Shown here in pieces: positions 7,844 to 17,998 of a DNA stretch of 64,000 nt. The stretch covers positions 1-64,000 of the forward strand of contig NZ_JHXY01000012.1 of NCBI RefSeq assembly GCF_000621585.1, written 5' to 3'. The translations under genes and the position numbers were made by a program. Each line of letters opens with the position of its first letter. Position 1 is the stretch's first letter. Source of the DNA: [Eubacterium] cellulosolvens LD2006 (GTDB taxonomy: Bacteria > Bacillota > Clostridia > Lachnospirales > Lachnospiraceae). The notes under the pieces are model-generated. The model searched no databases. It was not told where the DNA came from and saw only the letters and a program-made list of their open reading frames with translations.

Positions 7844-9946
7844 ATGGAATCAATCAACGTACCTGAGACATACGGAAGTCTTGTCTTTTCAGATACTGTC
7901 ATGAAAGAGAGACTGCCGAAGGATGTCTACAAGGCAGTCAGCAAATGTGCAACTACAGGAACACACCTTGAGGCGGATGTCGCAAATGCGGTAGCCGCTG
8001 TCATGAAGAACTGGGCTGTTGAGCACGGTGCTACACACTACACACACTGGTTCCAGCCAATGACAGGTCTTACAGCGGAGAAACATGACTCCTTTATCGA
8101 TCCATGTCCGAACGGAACAGTAATTATGGAGTTTTCCGGTAAAGAGCTGATCAAAGGTGAGCCGGATGCTTCTTCCTTCCCGAGCGGCGGACTTCGCGCT
8201 ACCTTCGAGGCAAGAGGATATACAGCATGGGATCCTTCCAGCCCGGCTTTCATTAAAGACGGAACACTTTACATTCCTACAGCATTCTGCAGCTACGGCG
8301 GCGAGGCACTGGACAAGAAGACACCTCTTCTTCGTTCCATGGATGCCCTTTCCAAACAGGCTGTAAAGATCCTGAACCTTCTTGGTGCAAAGGATGTTAC
8401 ACACGTAGATACAACCGTCGGAGCAGAGCAGGAGTACTTCCTGATCGACAAAGATCTGTATCTGAAGAGAAAAGATCTTCTTATGACAGGACGTACACTT
8501 CTGGGCGCTGCGGCTCCGAAAGGTCAGGAGATGGAGGATCATTACTTCGGAGTTCTCAAGCCGAAGGTATCCAGCTACATGCATGATCTGGATCAGGAGC
8601 TCTGGAAACTCGGTGTTCCGGCAAAAACAAAACACAACGAGGTTGCTCCTTCCCAGCACGAGCTTGCTCCGGTCTTCGAGACAGCAAACGTTGCGGTTGA
8701 CCACAACCAGCTGACCATGGAGATCATGAAGAAGGTTGCCGACAAGCACAACTTCGCATGTCTGCTTCACGAGAAGCCGTTCGAGGGTGTCAACGGTTCC
8801 GGTAAGCACAACAACTGGTCCATCGTTACCAACACAGGAATCAACCTTCTGGATCCGGGAAAAACACCGGATCAGAATACATACTTCCTTGTATTCCTTC
8901 TTGCTACAATCGCAGCCGTTGATGAGTATCAGGATCTGATGCGCGCATCGGTAGCTACCGCAGGAAACGATCACCGTCTCGGAGCAAACGAGGCACCGCC
9001 GGCTGTTATCTCCATCTTCGTAGGAGACGAGCTTGCGAAAGTGCTGAAGTCCATCGAGAACGGCACAGCCTTCAAGTCCACAGGAAAGACAGAGATGGGT
9101 CTGGCAAATGTACTGCCGCACATCCTTCAGGATACAACCGATCGTAACCGTACATCACCGTTCGCGTTCACAGGAAACAAATTTGAGTTCCGTATGCCCG
9201 GATCCTCCCTTTCTGTTGCGGACCCTAACATCGTCCTGAACACAGCTGTTGCCGAGGAGCTCTCCAAGTTCTACGAGCTGCTCAAAGATGTACCGGCTGA
9301 CAAGCTGGATGACGCGATCACAGATCTCTTGAAGAAGACTCTGGATGATCACAAGAAAATCCTCTTCAACGGAAACGGCTATACCGATGAGTGGATTGAG
9401 GAGGCAGAGAAGAGAGGACTTGAGAACCTCAAAGCTCTTCCGGACGCAATCCCGACACTTCTCAAAGAGAAGAACGTAAAACTGTTCGAGAAACATGCGA
9501 TCTTCACAAAAGCAGAGGTTGAGTCCAGATACGAGATCTTCCTGGAGAACTACAACAAGACGATCCATATTGAGTCTCTCACCATGCAGGAGATGGTTCG
9601 CAAAGATTTCACAGCCGGTCTGATTGCATACATCAAGGATGTAACCTGTGAGGCATTGAAGAAGAAACAACTCTTCCCGGATCTTAAAGTTTCCTACGAA
9701 GAGCGCATCATCAAGACACTGGATGAGGCAGAGGATGTCATCAACACAGCTCTTGAAAAACTGGCCGAGGATACAAGGAAGGCAGAGGAGATCGTCGATG
9801 AGGCTGAGGCTTCCCGCTTCTATCATGAGACAATCCTCACAGATATGGAGGAGCTCCGTAAGGGTGTAGATTCCGCTGAGGCAATCATCCCGGAGAACTA
9901 TCTGCCATATCCGACCTACGGCGAGATGCTTTTCTCTCTTCGATAA
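7844..9946 (+). CDS. glnN: Glutamine synthetase, type III
   Basis: A 700-residue enzyme that condenses ammonia and glutamate with ATP to form glutamine. Length and sequence match the large type III (GSIII/GlnN) family rather than the ~450-residue type I enzymes. Recognisable stretches are THYTHWFQPMTGLTAEKHDSF, AEQEYFLID, NEVAPSQHELAP (metal/substrate-binding loop) and GNDHRLGANEAPPAVIS. The ATG is preceded by AGGAGG at a good distance. It stands ahead of gltB-gltD on the same strand, separated by a hairpin and ~310 bases. With them it forms the GS-GOGAT route of ammonia assimilation. Confidence 0.95.
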   Translation: MESINVPETYGSLVFSDTVMKERLPKDVYKAVSKCATTGTHLEADVANAVAAVMKNWAVEHGATHYTHWFQPMTGLTAEKHDSFIDPCPNGTVIMEFSGKELIKGEPDASSFPSGGLRATFEARGYTAWDPSSPAFIKDGTLYIPTAFCSYGGEALDKKTPLLRSMDALSKQAVKILNLLGAKDVTHVDTTVGAEQEYFLIDKDLYLKRKDLLMTGRTLLGAAAPKGQEMEDHYFGVLKPKVSSYMHDLDQELWKLGVPAKTKHNEVAPSQHELAPVFETANVAVDHNQLTMEIMKKVADKHNFACLLHEKPFEGVNGSGKHNNWSIVTNTGINLLDPGKTPDQNTYFLVFLLATIAAVDEYQDLMRASVATAGNDHRLGANEAPPAVISIFVGDELAKVLKSIENGTAFKSTGKTEMGLANVLPHILQDTTDRNRTSPFAFTGNKFEFRMPGSSLSVADPNIVLNTAVAEELSKFYELLKDVPADKLDDAITDLLKKTLDDHKKILFNGNGYTDEWIEEAEKRGLENLKALPDAIPTLLKEKNVKLFEKHAIFTKAEVESRYEIFLENYNKTIHIESLTMQEMVRKDFTAGLIAYIKDVTCEALKKKQLFPDLKVSYEERIIKTLDEAEDVINTALEKLAEDTRKAEEIVDEAEASRFYHETILTDMEELRKGVDSAEAIIPENYLPYPTYGEMLFSLR

Positions 9947-10013
9947 GTCAGGCAATATTCCTTCCGAAAAGTAAAAAATAGTTCATGATGCAAATCAAAA
10001 ATACATGAAGATC

Positions 10014-10092
10014 GGGCTGTCATAAATGTCTGCGGGACAAGAAGGAAACGAGGCTGAATCGTTTCCTTCCCCTTCGGATCTGTGACAGTCCC
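10014..10092 (+). terminator. Branched hairpin after glnN
   Basis: GGGCTGTCA (10014-10022) pairs with TGACAGTCCC (10083-10092) around an inner perfect stem GAAGGAAACGA (10041-10051) / TCGTTTCCTTC (10059-10069). A CTCTTTG tail follows. It is probably the glnN terminator, or a structured leader for gltB. The remaining bases to 10260 show nothing else clear. Confidence 0.6.
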
Positions 10093-10260
10093 CTCTTTGA
10101 GTATCAACCGCTGGTAAAGATGCATATGTGCGATCCTGTTGCATGTATGTACATTTTTATGTCTACATGATGAAAAAAGTTCAACAGAACATTGAAATGA
10201 ACAACCCGAAGATGCTGTCCTTCACGGGACACTTGTTATGACGAATATAAAAGGTGAATT

Positions 10261-13200
10261 ATGGAACAGACATTACGCAAAGACACAAAAATCGATTACG
10301 CGAATCTGATCGACGAGCATGACGCCTGCGGTATCGGCGCAGTTGTCAATATCGACGGTCATCGCGACTATGAGACACTGGATAATGCATTGACAATCGT
10401 GGAAAAACTGGAGCACCGCGCCGGAAAAGACGCCACCGGTAAAGTGGGAGACGGTGTAGGTATTCTGGTACAGATCAGTCATCCGTTTTTCGCAAAAGAG
10501 GCTGTAAAGAGCGGTATCACCATCAAAGATGCCGGCGATTACGGTGTCGGTATGTTTTTCTTCCCGCAGGATCGCATGAAGCGCATGTTTGCGATGCGTA
10601 TGATGGAAGTGATCACGGAGAAGGAAGGCCTCAAATTCCTCGGATGGAGAGAGGTACCGACGCATCCGGAGATCCTCGGAAAACCGGCGCTGGACTGCAT
10701 GCCGTACATCTGTCAGTGTTTTATCGAGCGTCCCAAAAATCTGGCGAGAGGAATTGATTTTGACCGCAGACTCTATGTTGTCCGTCGTGAATTTGAGCAG
10801 TCCTCCGACAACACTTATATCTGCAGTCTTTCCTCCAGAACCGTTGTTTACAAAGGAATGTTTCTGGTTAAGCAGCTGCGTCAGTTCTACTCCGATCTTC
10901 AGAGCAGAGAGTATCAGACGGCGATCGCCATCGTACACTCCCGTTTCTCTACGAATACGACACCGTCCTGGAACCGTGCGCATCCCTACCGCATGATTGC
11001 CCACAACGGAGAGATCAATACGATCCGCGGCAACATTGACCGTATGCTTGCCCGTGAGGAGACGATGAGCAGTCCGATCATGGAGAAGGATATCGACAAG
11101 ATTTTCCCGGTTGTCAGCAGAACCGGATCCGACTCCGCGATGCTGGACAACACGCTGGAGTTCCTGTACATGAACGGTATGGAACTTCCGCTGGCCATGA
11201 CGGTCATCGTTCCGGAACCGTGGAAACACAACATGTTCATGGATAATGACAAGAAGGATTTCTACCATTACTACGCGACGATGATGGAGCCTTGGGACGG
11301 ACCGGCAGCGATCCTCTTCTCCGACGGTGATCTCGTGGGAGCGACTCTGGATCGAAACGGTCTTCGGCCTTCCCGTTATTACATCACCGATGACAACCGC
11401 CTGATCCTCGCGTCCGAGGTCGGCGTTCTGGATATTGAGCCGGAGCACATCGTCAGGAAGTCCAGACTGGAGCCGGGCAAGATTCTTCTGGTGGACACAA
11501 AGCAGAAGAGAATCATCTCCGATGAGGAGTGCAAGGAGTACTACGCGCATCGTCAGCCTTACGGAGAGTGGCTGGACGGCCATCTTCTTCACCTGGCGGA
11601 GCTGAATATCCCGAACAAGAAGATCCCGACCCACGACAGCAATATGCGCAACCGTCTGTACAAGGTCTTCGGTTACACCTACGAGGATGTAAATGAGGAC
11701 ATTCTCCCGATGGCTGCCAACGGCGTTGAGCCGACGGTTTCCATGGGACATGACGTTCCGCTGGCGGTTATCTCCAGACAGCATCAGCTGCTCTTCAACT
11801 ATTTCAAGCAGCTGTTCGCTCAGGTTACGAACCCGCCGATCGACTCCCTCCGGGAGAAGATCGTCACCGATACGACCGTCTATATCGGATCCGACGGTGA
11901 CCTGCTGGGTGAGAAGAGCAGCAACTGTCAGGTACTCGAGATCGATGATCCGATCCTCACCGGTGTGGATCTTCTGAAGATCCGCTCCCTGGATCAGCCG
12001 GGCTTCCATCCCGAGACCATCAGTCTTCTGTACTACAAGAACACAAGCCTTGCCCGGGCGCTGGAGCAGCTCAATGTCTCCGTTGACCGCGCAGCTTCCA
12101 ATGGAAAAAATATTATCATCCTGTCCGACCGAGGCATTGATGAGAACCATGTGGCCATCCCGTCCCTTCTGGCTGTATCCTCGGTGGAGCAGCACCTGGT
12201 TCGCACAAAGAAGAGAACGGCTGTCTCTCTGATTCTCGAGTCCGGAGAGCCCCGTGACGTCCATCAGATCGCCACACTTCTGGGCTACGGTGCCCGTGCG
12301 ATCAACCCTTATCTCGCCCACGAGTGTATCGCGGAGCTCATCGACAAGGGTGTGCTGGACAAGGATTATCACACAGCCATCGAAGATTACAACAAGGCGC
12401 TTCTCGGCGGTGTTGTAAAAATCGCGGCAAAAATGGGTATTTCCACGATCCAGTCCTACCAGTCCGCAAGGATTTTTGAAGCACTGGGTCTCTCAAAAGA
12501 AGTCATCGACGAGTACTTCACGGGAACGGTATCCAGAGTCGGCGGTATCGGTATGAAAGAGATTGAGGAAGGCATTACCTTCCGCCACGATCACGCCTTT
12601 GACCCGCTGGGACTCGGCGTGGATACCTCTCTTGACAGTCTCGGACTTCACAGCCTCCGCTCCGGAAAGGACAAAGAGGATCATCTCTACAGTCCGGAGA
12701 CCATCGTCAACCTGCAGCAGGCGGTGCGAAAGGGTGACTACGAGCAGTTCCGCACGTACACGAAGCTGGTAGACGACGCGGCACATCCGCATACCCTTCG
12801 CGGTCTGACCGAATTTGTCCGCGTGGAAAAACCGATCCCGATCGAGGAAGTAGAACCGGTAGAGGAAATCGTGAAGAGATTCAAGACCGGCGCGATGTCC
12901 TACGGATCCATCTCTCAGGAAGCGCATGAGACACTGGCGATCGCCATGAACCGTCTGGGCGGAAAGTCCAACACCGGTGAGGGTGGAGAGAGCGCAAGCC
13001 GTTATGACACGATCAAGAATTCCGCGATCAAGCAGGTGGCATCCGGCCGTTTCGGTGTAACAAGTGCCTACCTGAACAGTGCTGCCGAGATTCAGATCAA
13101 GATGGCACAGGGCGCGAAGCCGGGTGAGGGAGGACATCTTCCGAGCAAGAAGGTATATCCGTGGATTGCGAAGACCAGATACTCCACACCGGGTGTATCG

Positions 13201-14823
13201 CTGATCTCTCCGCCGCCGCATCACGATATCTATTCGATCGAGGATCTCGCGCAGCTGATCTACGATCTGAAGAATGCGAATCGCAAGGCCCGCATTTCCG
13301 TAAAACTTGTATCCGAATCGGGTGTAGGAACCATCGCTTCGGGTGTTGCGAAGGCAGGCGCGCAGGTCATCCTGATCTCCGGTTATGACGGAGGAACGGG
13401 AGCTGCTCCGCTTTCTTCCATCCACAGCGCGGGACTTCCCTGGGAGCTGGGTCTGGCAGAGGCACATCAGTCTCTGGTTGAGAACGGACTGCGCGACCGT
13501 GTCATCATCGAGACAGACGGAAAACTCATGAGCGGAAGAGACGTTGCCATTGCGGCACTGCTCGGAGCCGAGGAGTTTGGTTTTGCGACAGCTCCCCTTG
13601 TATGTATGGGATGTATGATGATGCGTGTCTGCAGCAAAGATACCTGCCCGGTCGGCATCGCGACACAGAACGAGACACTCCGCAAACGCTTCTGCGGAAA
13701 GCCGGAGCATGTCGAGAACTTCATGCGATTCATCGCTATGCAGCTTCGTGAGATCATGGCAGATCTCGGTTTCCGCACCGTCGAGGAGATGGTCGGCCGC
13801 TCCGACTGCCTGAAGAAGCGCGAGGTGCAGATCACAGACAGAGCCTCCGAGGTTGATCTTTCCATCATCCTCGATCAGAAATACGCAGGCGTGAAGGGAA
13901 CCCATTTCGATCCTGCCCATGTCTATGACTTCCAGCTTGAGAAGACGCTGGATGAGTCGGTGCTCCTTCCGAAATTCGCGGAGGCGCTCAAGGCAAAACC
14001 GGATCGCAAGGGCAACTACGATGTGGAACCGCAGAGTATCTCCCTGAAGATCTCCTCCACGGACCGTTCCTTCGGAAGTATCCTTGGATCGGACATCACA
14101 AGAGTCTTCGGCACACGTCTTCCGGATGACACCTTCACCGTAAACGTGACAGGTGGCGGCGGACAGAGCTTCGGAGCATTTATTCCGAAGGGACTGACCC
14201 TTCGCCTCGAGGGTGACGCGAACGATGGTTTCGGAAAAGGTCTTTCCGGCGGAAAAGTCATCGTCAAACCGTCTCCTAAGGCAGGTTTCAAGGCCTCCGA
14301 GAACATCATCATCGGTAACGTCGCTCTCTACGGCGCTACCGGAGGAAAAGCCTATGTCACAGGTGTGGCCGGTGAACGTTTCTGCGTAAGAAACTCCGGC
14401 GCGACAGCTGTCGCAGAGGGCTGCGGAGACCACGGTCTGGAGTACATGACCGGCGGTAGAGCAGTCATCCTCGGATCGACAGGAAAGAACTTCGCTGCCG
14501 GTATGTCCGGTGGTATCGCCTACGTTCTTGACCGTGATCACACACTTTACAAGAGAACAAACAAAGATATGGTTACCCTCCAGGAGCTCACGGATAAATA
14601 TGATATCCGCGAACTGCAGGATATCCTCGTCGATTACGAGAAGGAGACCGGCTCCGTCCTTGCAAAAGAGATTCTGGACGATTACGAGTCGTACATCCCG
14701 TGCTTCAAGAAAGTCGTTCCGAACGATTATCAGAAGATGCTGACGGCCATCAGCAAATTCGAGGAGCAGGGAATTGCCCATGAACATGCAGTGTTCGAGG
14801 CCTTCGAGGAAATCACGAAATAA
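10261..14823 (+). CDS. gltB: Glutamate synthase, large subunit
   Basis: A 1520-residue subunit of NADPH-dependent GOGAT, which transfers the amide of glutamine to 2-oxoglutarate to give two glutamates. The class II amidotransferase domain starts at Cys23 (HDACGIGA) after a 22-residue propeptide expected to be removed. A central domain follows, then the FMN-binding synthase domain (GGKSNTGEGGE, PHHDIYSIEDL, GYDGGTGAAP). The 3Fe-4S cluster motif is C-MMMRV-C-SKDT-C, followed by PVGIATQ. The C-terminal beta-helix contains G-rich repeats (GLSGGKVIV, GNVALYGATGG). Length is usual for the family. AGGTG precedes the ATG. gltD follows 42 bases later. Confidence 0.96.
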   Translation: MEQTLRKDTKIDYANLIDEHDACGIGAVVNIDGHRDYETLDNALTIVEKLEHRAGKDATGKVGDGVGILVQISHPFFAKEAVKSGITIKDAGDYGVGMFFFPQDRMKRMFAMRMMEVITEKEGLKFLGWREVPTHPEILGKPALDCMPYICQCFIERPKNLARGIDFDRRLYVVRREFEQSSDNTYICSLSSRTVVYKGMFLVKQLRQFYSDLQSREYQTAIAIVHSRFSTNTTPSWNRAHPYRMIAHNGEINTIRGNIDRMLAREETMSSPIMEKDIDKIFPVVSRTGSDSAMLDNTLEFLYMNGMELPLAMTVIVPEPWKHNMFMDNDKKDFYHYYATMMEPWDGPAAILFSDGDLVGATLDRNGLRPSRYYITDDNRLILASEVGVLDIEPEHIVRKSRLEPGKILLVDTKQKRIISDEECKEYYAHRQPYGEWLDGHLLHLAELNIPNKKIPTHDSNMRNRLYKVFGYTYEDVNEDILPMAANGVEPTVSMGHDVPLAVISRQHQLLFNYFKQLFAQVTNPPIDSLREKIVTDTTVYIGSDGDLLGEKSSNCQVLEIDDPILTGVDLLKIRSLDQPGFHPETISLLYYKNTSLARALEQLNVSVDRAASNGKNIIILSDRGIDENHVAIPSLLAVSSVEQHLVRTKKRTAVSLILESGEPRDVHQIATLLGYGARAINPYLAHECIAELIDKGVLDKDYHTAIEDYNKALLGGVVKIAAKMGISTIQSYQSARIFEALGLSKEVIDEYFTGTVSRVGGIGMKEIEEGITFRHDHAFDPLGLGVDTSLDSLGLHSLRSGKDKEDHLYSPETIVNLQQAVRKGDYEQFRTYTKLVDDAAHPHTLRGLTEFVRVEKPIPIEEVEPVEEIVKRFKTGAMSYGSISQEAHETLAIAMNRLGGKSNTGEGGESASRYDTIKNSAIKQVASGRFGVTSAYLNSAAEIQIKMAQGAKPGEGGHLPSKKVYPWIAKTRYSTPGVSLISPPPHHDIYSIEDLAQLIYDLKNANRKARISVKLVSESGVGTIASGVAKAGAQVILISGYDGGTGAAPLSSIHSAGLPWELGLAEAHQSLVENGLRDRVIIETDGKLMSGRDVAIAALLGAEEFGFATAPLVCMGCMMMRVCSKDTCPVGIATQNETLRKRFCGKPEHVENFMRFIAMQLREIMADLGFRTVEEMVGRSDCLKKREVQITDRASEVDLSIILDQKYAGVKGTHFDPAHVYDFQLEKTLDESVLLPKFAEALKAKPDRKGNYDVEPQSISLKISSTDRSFGSILGSDITRVFGTRLPDDTFTVNVTGGGGQSFGAFIPKGLTLRLEGDANDGFGKGLSGGKVIVKPSPKAGFKASENIIIGNVALYGATGGKAYVTGVAGERFCVRNSGATAVAEGCGDHGLEYMTGGRAVILGSTGKNFAAGMSGGIAYVLDRDHTLYKRTNKDMVTLQELTDKYDIRELQDILVDYEKETGSVLAKEILDDYESYIPCFKKVVPNDYQKMLTAISKFEEQGIAHEHAVFEAFEEITK

Positions 14824-14865
14824 CTTCCGGACAATGACAGATCGAGAGAAATAGAGGAGATAACC

Positions 14866-16494
14866 ATGGGAAAACCAACAGGTTTTCTGGAGTATTCCAG
14901 AAAAAATAATATAGATATCGCACCTGAAAAACGCATCAAAGATTTCAAAGAATTCCACAAACCGCTGGCAGAAGATGAGCGTATGAAACAGGCGGCCCGC
15001 TGTATGAACTGCGGTGTGCCGCTCTGCCAGTCGGCTCTGAAATTATCCGGGATGGTGACAGGTTGTCCGCTGCACAACCTGATCCCGGAGTGGAACGATC
15101 AGATCTACCACGGCCATTTTGCACAGGCCTTCTCACGTCTGCAGAAGACATCGAATTTCCCGGAGTTCACCGGACGTGTATGTCCGGCGCTCTGCGAGAA
15201 AGCCTGCATCAACGGTGAGCACGGAGATCCGGTCAGCATTCACGACAATGAGCTCTACATCATTGAGACCGCATGGAAAGAGGGAACCATCAAACCGAGG
15301 ATCCCGCAGATCCGCAGCGGAAGAAAAGTAGCTGTCATCGGAGCCGGTCCCGCGGGACTTGCCTGCGCGGATGACCTCAACCACAGAGGTCACTCGGTCA
15401 CCGTCTTTGAGAGAGACGACCGCATCGGCGGACTGCTGATGTACGGTATTCCGAACATGAAGCTGGATAAGAGCGTAATCCTCCGCCGTCAGAAACTGAT
15501 GGAGGCAGAGGGAGTTGTATTCCGCACCGGCGTCAATGTGACGGGGCTTGCGGCCAAGGCTCCGGCAACGGAAGCAAAGAACACGAAAGAGAAAAACGCA
15601 GAGGCAGCCGGCGCTTCAAAGGCTGTATCCGAAATTTCCGCGGCAGAACTTATGAAGGAGTTTGACGCAATCATTCTCTGCTGCGGTGCCAAGAAGGCGA
15701 GAAGCCTTGCAGGCGCAGATCCGGAGAAGACCGGCGGCGTATACTATGCCGTTGACTTCCTGACGTCGACGACGAAGGTGCTTCTGGATGGCGGAATTCG
15801 AAACGGCAACTGGATCGGCAACGACGGAAAGAGTGATCTGAGAAAGACGGAGAACCTGATGAAGACTTCCGGTTTCATCAGTGCCGCAGGAAAAAATGTC
15901 GTTGTAGTCGGCGGCGGAGACACCGGTAACGACTGTATCGGAACATCCATCCGTCACGGCTGCAAATCCGTGACTGCCCTCGAGATGATGCCGGCACCGC
16001 CGAAGACACGGGCCGAGTCGAACCCGTGGCCGGAGTGGCCGAAGGTTCAGAAGACCGACTACGGTCATGAGGAGGCCATCCACCTCTTCGGTCATGATCC
16101 TCGCGTGTACGAGACCACGGTAAAAGAGATCCACACCGACAAGAAGGGCAACCTCAAGGAGATCGTGACCGTAAAAGTGAAATTCGGACCGGATCGTAAG
16201 ATGAGCTTTGTCGAGGGATCCGAGAAGACACTCAAGTGTGAACTTCTTCTCATCGCGGCCGGTTTCGTCGGCTGTGAGAACTATGTGACAGATGCCTTCG
16301 GCGTAAAGCTGAACGCAAGAGGCGTAGTCGCAACGGAAGAAGAGGATTACCGCACAAATGTCGAGAAAGTTTTCACCGCCGGTGATATGCACCGCGGACA
16401 GTCTCTTGTTGTATGGGCCATCACAGAAGGAAAGAAGGCCGCCCGTCAGGTTGATGAATATCTGATGGGATACACAGCGATCCGCGAGTCATAA
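14866..16494 (+). CDS. gltD: Glutamate synthase, small subunit
   Basis: A 542-residue NADPH:ferredoxin-type oxidoreductase subunit that supplies electrons to GltB. An N-terminal Cys-rich part (CMNCGVPLC...GCPLHN and CPALCEKAC) binds 4Fe-4S clusters. The FAD-binding motif is GAGPAGLACAD (residues ~160) and the NADPH motif is GGGDTGNDC (residues ~350). It is ~50 residues longer than most GltD proteins. The extra length is an Ala/Lys/Glu-rich insertion around residues 228-262 (APATEAKNTKEKNAEAAGA) between the two nucleotide-binding parts. It lies in an operon with gltB. The ATG follows AGGAG at a suitable distance. Confidence 0.95.
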   Translation: MGKPTGFLEYSRKNNIDIAPEKRIKDFKEFHKPLAEDERMKQAARCMNCGVPLCQSALKLSGMVTGCPLHNLIPEWNDQIYHGHFAQAFSRLQKTSNFPEFTGRVCPALCEKACINGEHGDPVSIHDNELYIIETAWKEGTIKPRIPQIRSGRKVAVIGAGPAGLACADDLNHRGHSVTVFERDDRIGGLLMYGIPNMKLDKSVILRRQKLMEAEGVVFRTGVNVTGLAAKAPATEAKNTKEKNAEAAGASKAVSEISAAELMKEFDAIILCCGAKKARSLAGADPEKTGGVYYAVDFLTSTTKVLLDGGIRNGNWIGNDGKSDLRKTENLMKTSGFISAAGKNVVVVGGGDTGNDCIGTSIRHGCKSVTALEMMPAPPKTRAESNPWPEWPKVQKTDYGHEEAIHLFGHDPRVYETTVKEIHTDKKGNLKEIVTVKVKFGPDRKMSFVEGSEKTLKCELLLIAAGFVGCENYVTDAFGVKLNARGVVATEEEDYRTNVEKVFTAGDMHRGQSLVVWAITEGKKAARQVDEYLMGYTAIRES

Positions 16495-16498
16495 AATA

Positions 16499-16564
16499 CG
16501 CCGGTTTCCGCAGAAGTACGATGCGTGGATGCTTTGCATCTGTACCCGGCGCGAAAAAAGCGCC
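16499..16564 (+). other. Nested hairpins after gltD
   Basis: CGCCGG (16499-16504) pairs with CCGGCG (16546-16551), enclosing GTACGATGC / GCATC-T-GTAC. A second hairpin, GGCGC-GAAAAAA-GCGCC, overlaps its end at 16548-16564. No T-run follows, so it is not a plain terminator. The ATGCTTTGCATC core resembles the ATGCTTCGCATC tail of the dispersed repeats. Confidence 0.5.
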
Positions 16565-16630
16565 TGCGGGATTATATTCATACGGACAAACGTTGTTTTG
16601 TCAAAACACCTTATATACATCATAACGGGG

Positions 16631-16668
16631 CACCGGACACAGATTTATCTGTGTCCGGTGTTTCTATT
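16631..16668 (+). terminator. Terminator of the gltB-gltD operon
   Basis: A 13-bp perfect stem CACCGGACACAGA / TCTGTGTCCGGTG with TTTA loop, followed by TTTCTATTT. Confidence 0.85.
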
Positions 16669-17141
16669 TGACTTTTATTTAACAATGCATATAATTAGTA
16701 ACGGAGATAGTATTTTCCGGCAAGGAGGAAAGCGGTCCGGACAGAAGAAATTTTTCTGCAGGCAACCGTTTTTATGTTATAGGAAATTCTTTTGGTATTT
16801 CCATAACACAAAACGCTCCGCGCCCGGTAAACTGTACTCTGTTCACTCGTTGTACCAGAACGATTTTTTCTGTTTTTCTGACAGGCGTTCACCTGTATCA
16901 CCGGTACATTGTCTGGTTTGGCTTCGTGTCAATTGACACAGGAAGAGGAAATACTCATCCGGAAGCGGCTCGGACGATGGAAGCGCGAACAGAAATGGAC
17001 GAAAGCAGAAACAGACAGGGAAATTGTGCGCTTTTTTCCGCGCAGATCGACAGCGTATTCGTAATAGCAGACAGAACTATCTTCATTGCGTTTTTTAACC
17101 GCAGTACATCTTCAATGACTACAGGTAAGGAGAGAAAGCAA
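16669..17141 (+). other. Leader region upstream of panC
   Basis: About 470 bases without a convincing gene. The reading frame open from 16926 is in frame with panC, but its N-terminal part is unlike any PanC and lacks a ribosome binding site, so it is treated as untranslated. One dispersed repeat lies at 16769-16826. No known riboswitch consensus was recognised. Confidence 0.5.
16769..16826 (+). repeat. Dispersed palindromic repeat, copy 5
   Basis: ATGTTATAGGAAATTC and GGTATTTCCATAACAC pair imperfectly, followed by the family tail AAAACGCTCCGCG. Confidence 0.65.
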
Positions 17142-17984
17142 ATGAAGGCTGTAACAACAGTAAAAGAAGTACGTGAACTTGTAAAAGAATGGAAGAAACA
17201 GGGACTTTCCGTAGGCCTTGTTCCGACCATGGGCTATCTTCATGAAGGCCATGCAAGTCTCATCAAACGTGCGCACGAGGAGAACGACAGGGTCGTAGTC
17301 TCCGATTTCGTAAACCCGACACAGTTCGGACCGAATGAGGATCTCGCATCCTATCCGCGCGATTTTGAGAGAGACTGCAAAATCTGTGAAGAGATGGGCG
17401 CAGATCTTGTATTCCATCCGGAACCATCCGAGATGTATCACGATCAGCACACCTTCGTAGATATCGATACATTATCTGAAACACTCTGTGGTGTCACCCG
17501 CCCGATTCATTTCCGCGGCGTATGCACCGTCGTTTCCAAACTTTTCAATATCGTAACACCGGACCGCGCATACTTCGGACAGAAGGATGCCCAGCAGCTT
17601 GCGATCATCCGCAAGATGGTTCTGGATCTGAACTTCGATATTGAAATCGTCGGATGCCCCATCGTCCGTGAGGAAGATGGTCTGGCAAAATCCTCCAGAA
17701 ATACCTACCTTTCAACTGAAGAGAGACAGGCCGCACTCTGCCTGAGCCGCGCGGTACGCAAAGGCCGGGAAGTGATTGCAAAGGGAGCGGCAAGTGCCGA
17801 TGTGCTCGCAAGTATGCGTGAGATCATCGAGGCAGAGCCGCTGGCAAAAATCGACTATGTATCCGTCGTTGACGCCCTTGATATGCAGCCGGTCGAGAAG
17901 ATTGAGAAAGATGTTCTTGTCGCTATGGCTGTATACATCGGTAAGACAAGACTGATCGACAACTTCAGCTTTAATGTAGATTGA
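17142..17984 (+). CDS. panC: Pantothenate synthetase
   Basis: A 280-residue enzyme that ligates pantoate and beta-alanine with ATP. The start chosen is ATG 17142 (MKAVTTVKEV), with AAGGAG at 17127-17132. A longer frame from 16926 would add 72 unrelated residues. Family motifs are GLVPTMGYLHEGH (ATP-binding HxGH), FVNPTQFGPNEDL, FGQKDAQQ and DGLAKSSRNTYLS (the usual LAMSSRN with K). Length is typical. A PanS-like transporter follows 14 bases later, which supports a shared pantothenate role. panB and panD are not in the window. Confidence 0.95.
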   Translation: MKAVTTVKEVRELVKEWKKQGLSVGLVPTMGYLHEGHASLIKRAHEENDRVVVSDFVNPTQFGPNEDLASYPRDFERDCKICEEMGADLVFHPEPSEMYHDQHTFVDIDTLSETLCGVTRPIHFRGVCTVVSKLFNIVTPDRAYFGQKDAQQLAIIRKMVLDLNFDIEIVGCPIVREEDGLAKSSRNTYLSTEERQAALCLSRAVRKGREVIAKGAASADVLASMREIIEAEPLAKIDYVSVVDALDMQPVEKIEKDVLVAMAVYIGKTRLIDNFSFNVD

Positions 17985-17998
17985 GAGGAGAAAAATCC

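Noticed and set aside
10273-14958. Very long open frames (699 and 821 codons) antisense to gltB
   Set aside because: gltB is beyond doubt by motifs; the opposite frames have Cys/His/Arg-rich, non-protein-like composition.
16926-17141. N-terminal extension of PanC
   Set aside because: In frame but unlike PanC, with no start signal; a good site lies before ATG 17142.
16669-17141. Riboswitch before panC
   Set aside because: No known consensus core was recognised and the region is partly a dispersed repeat.
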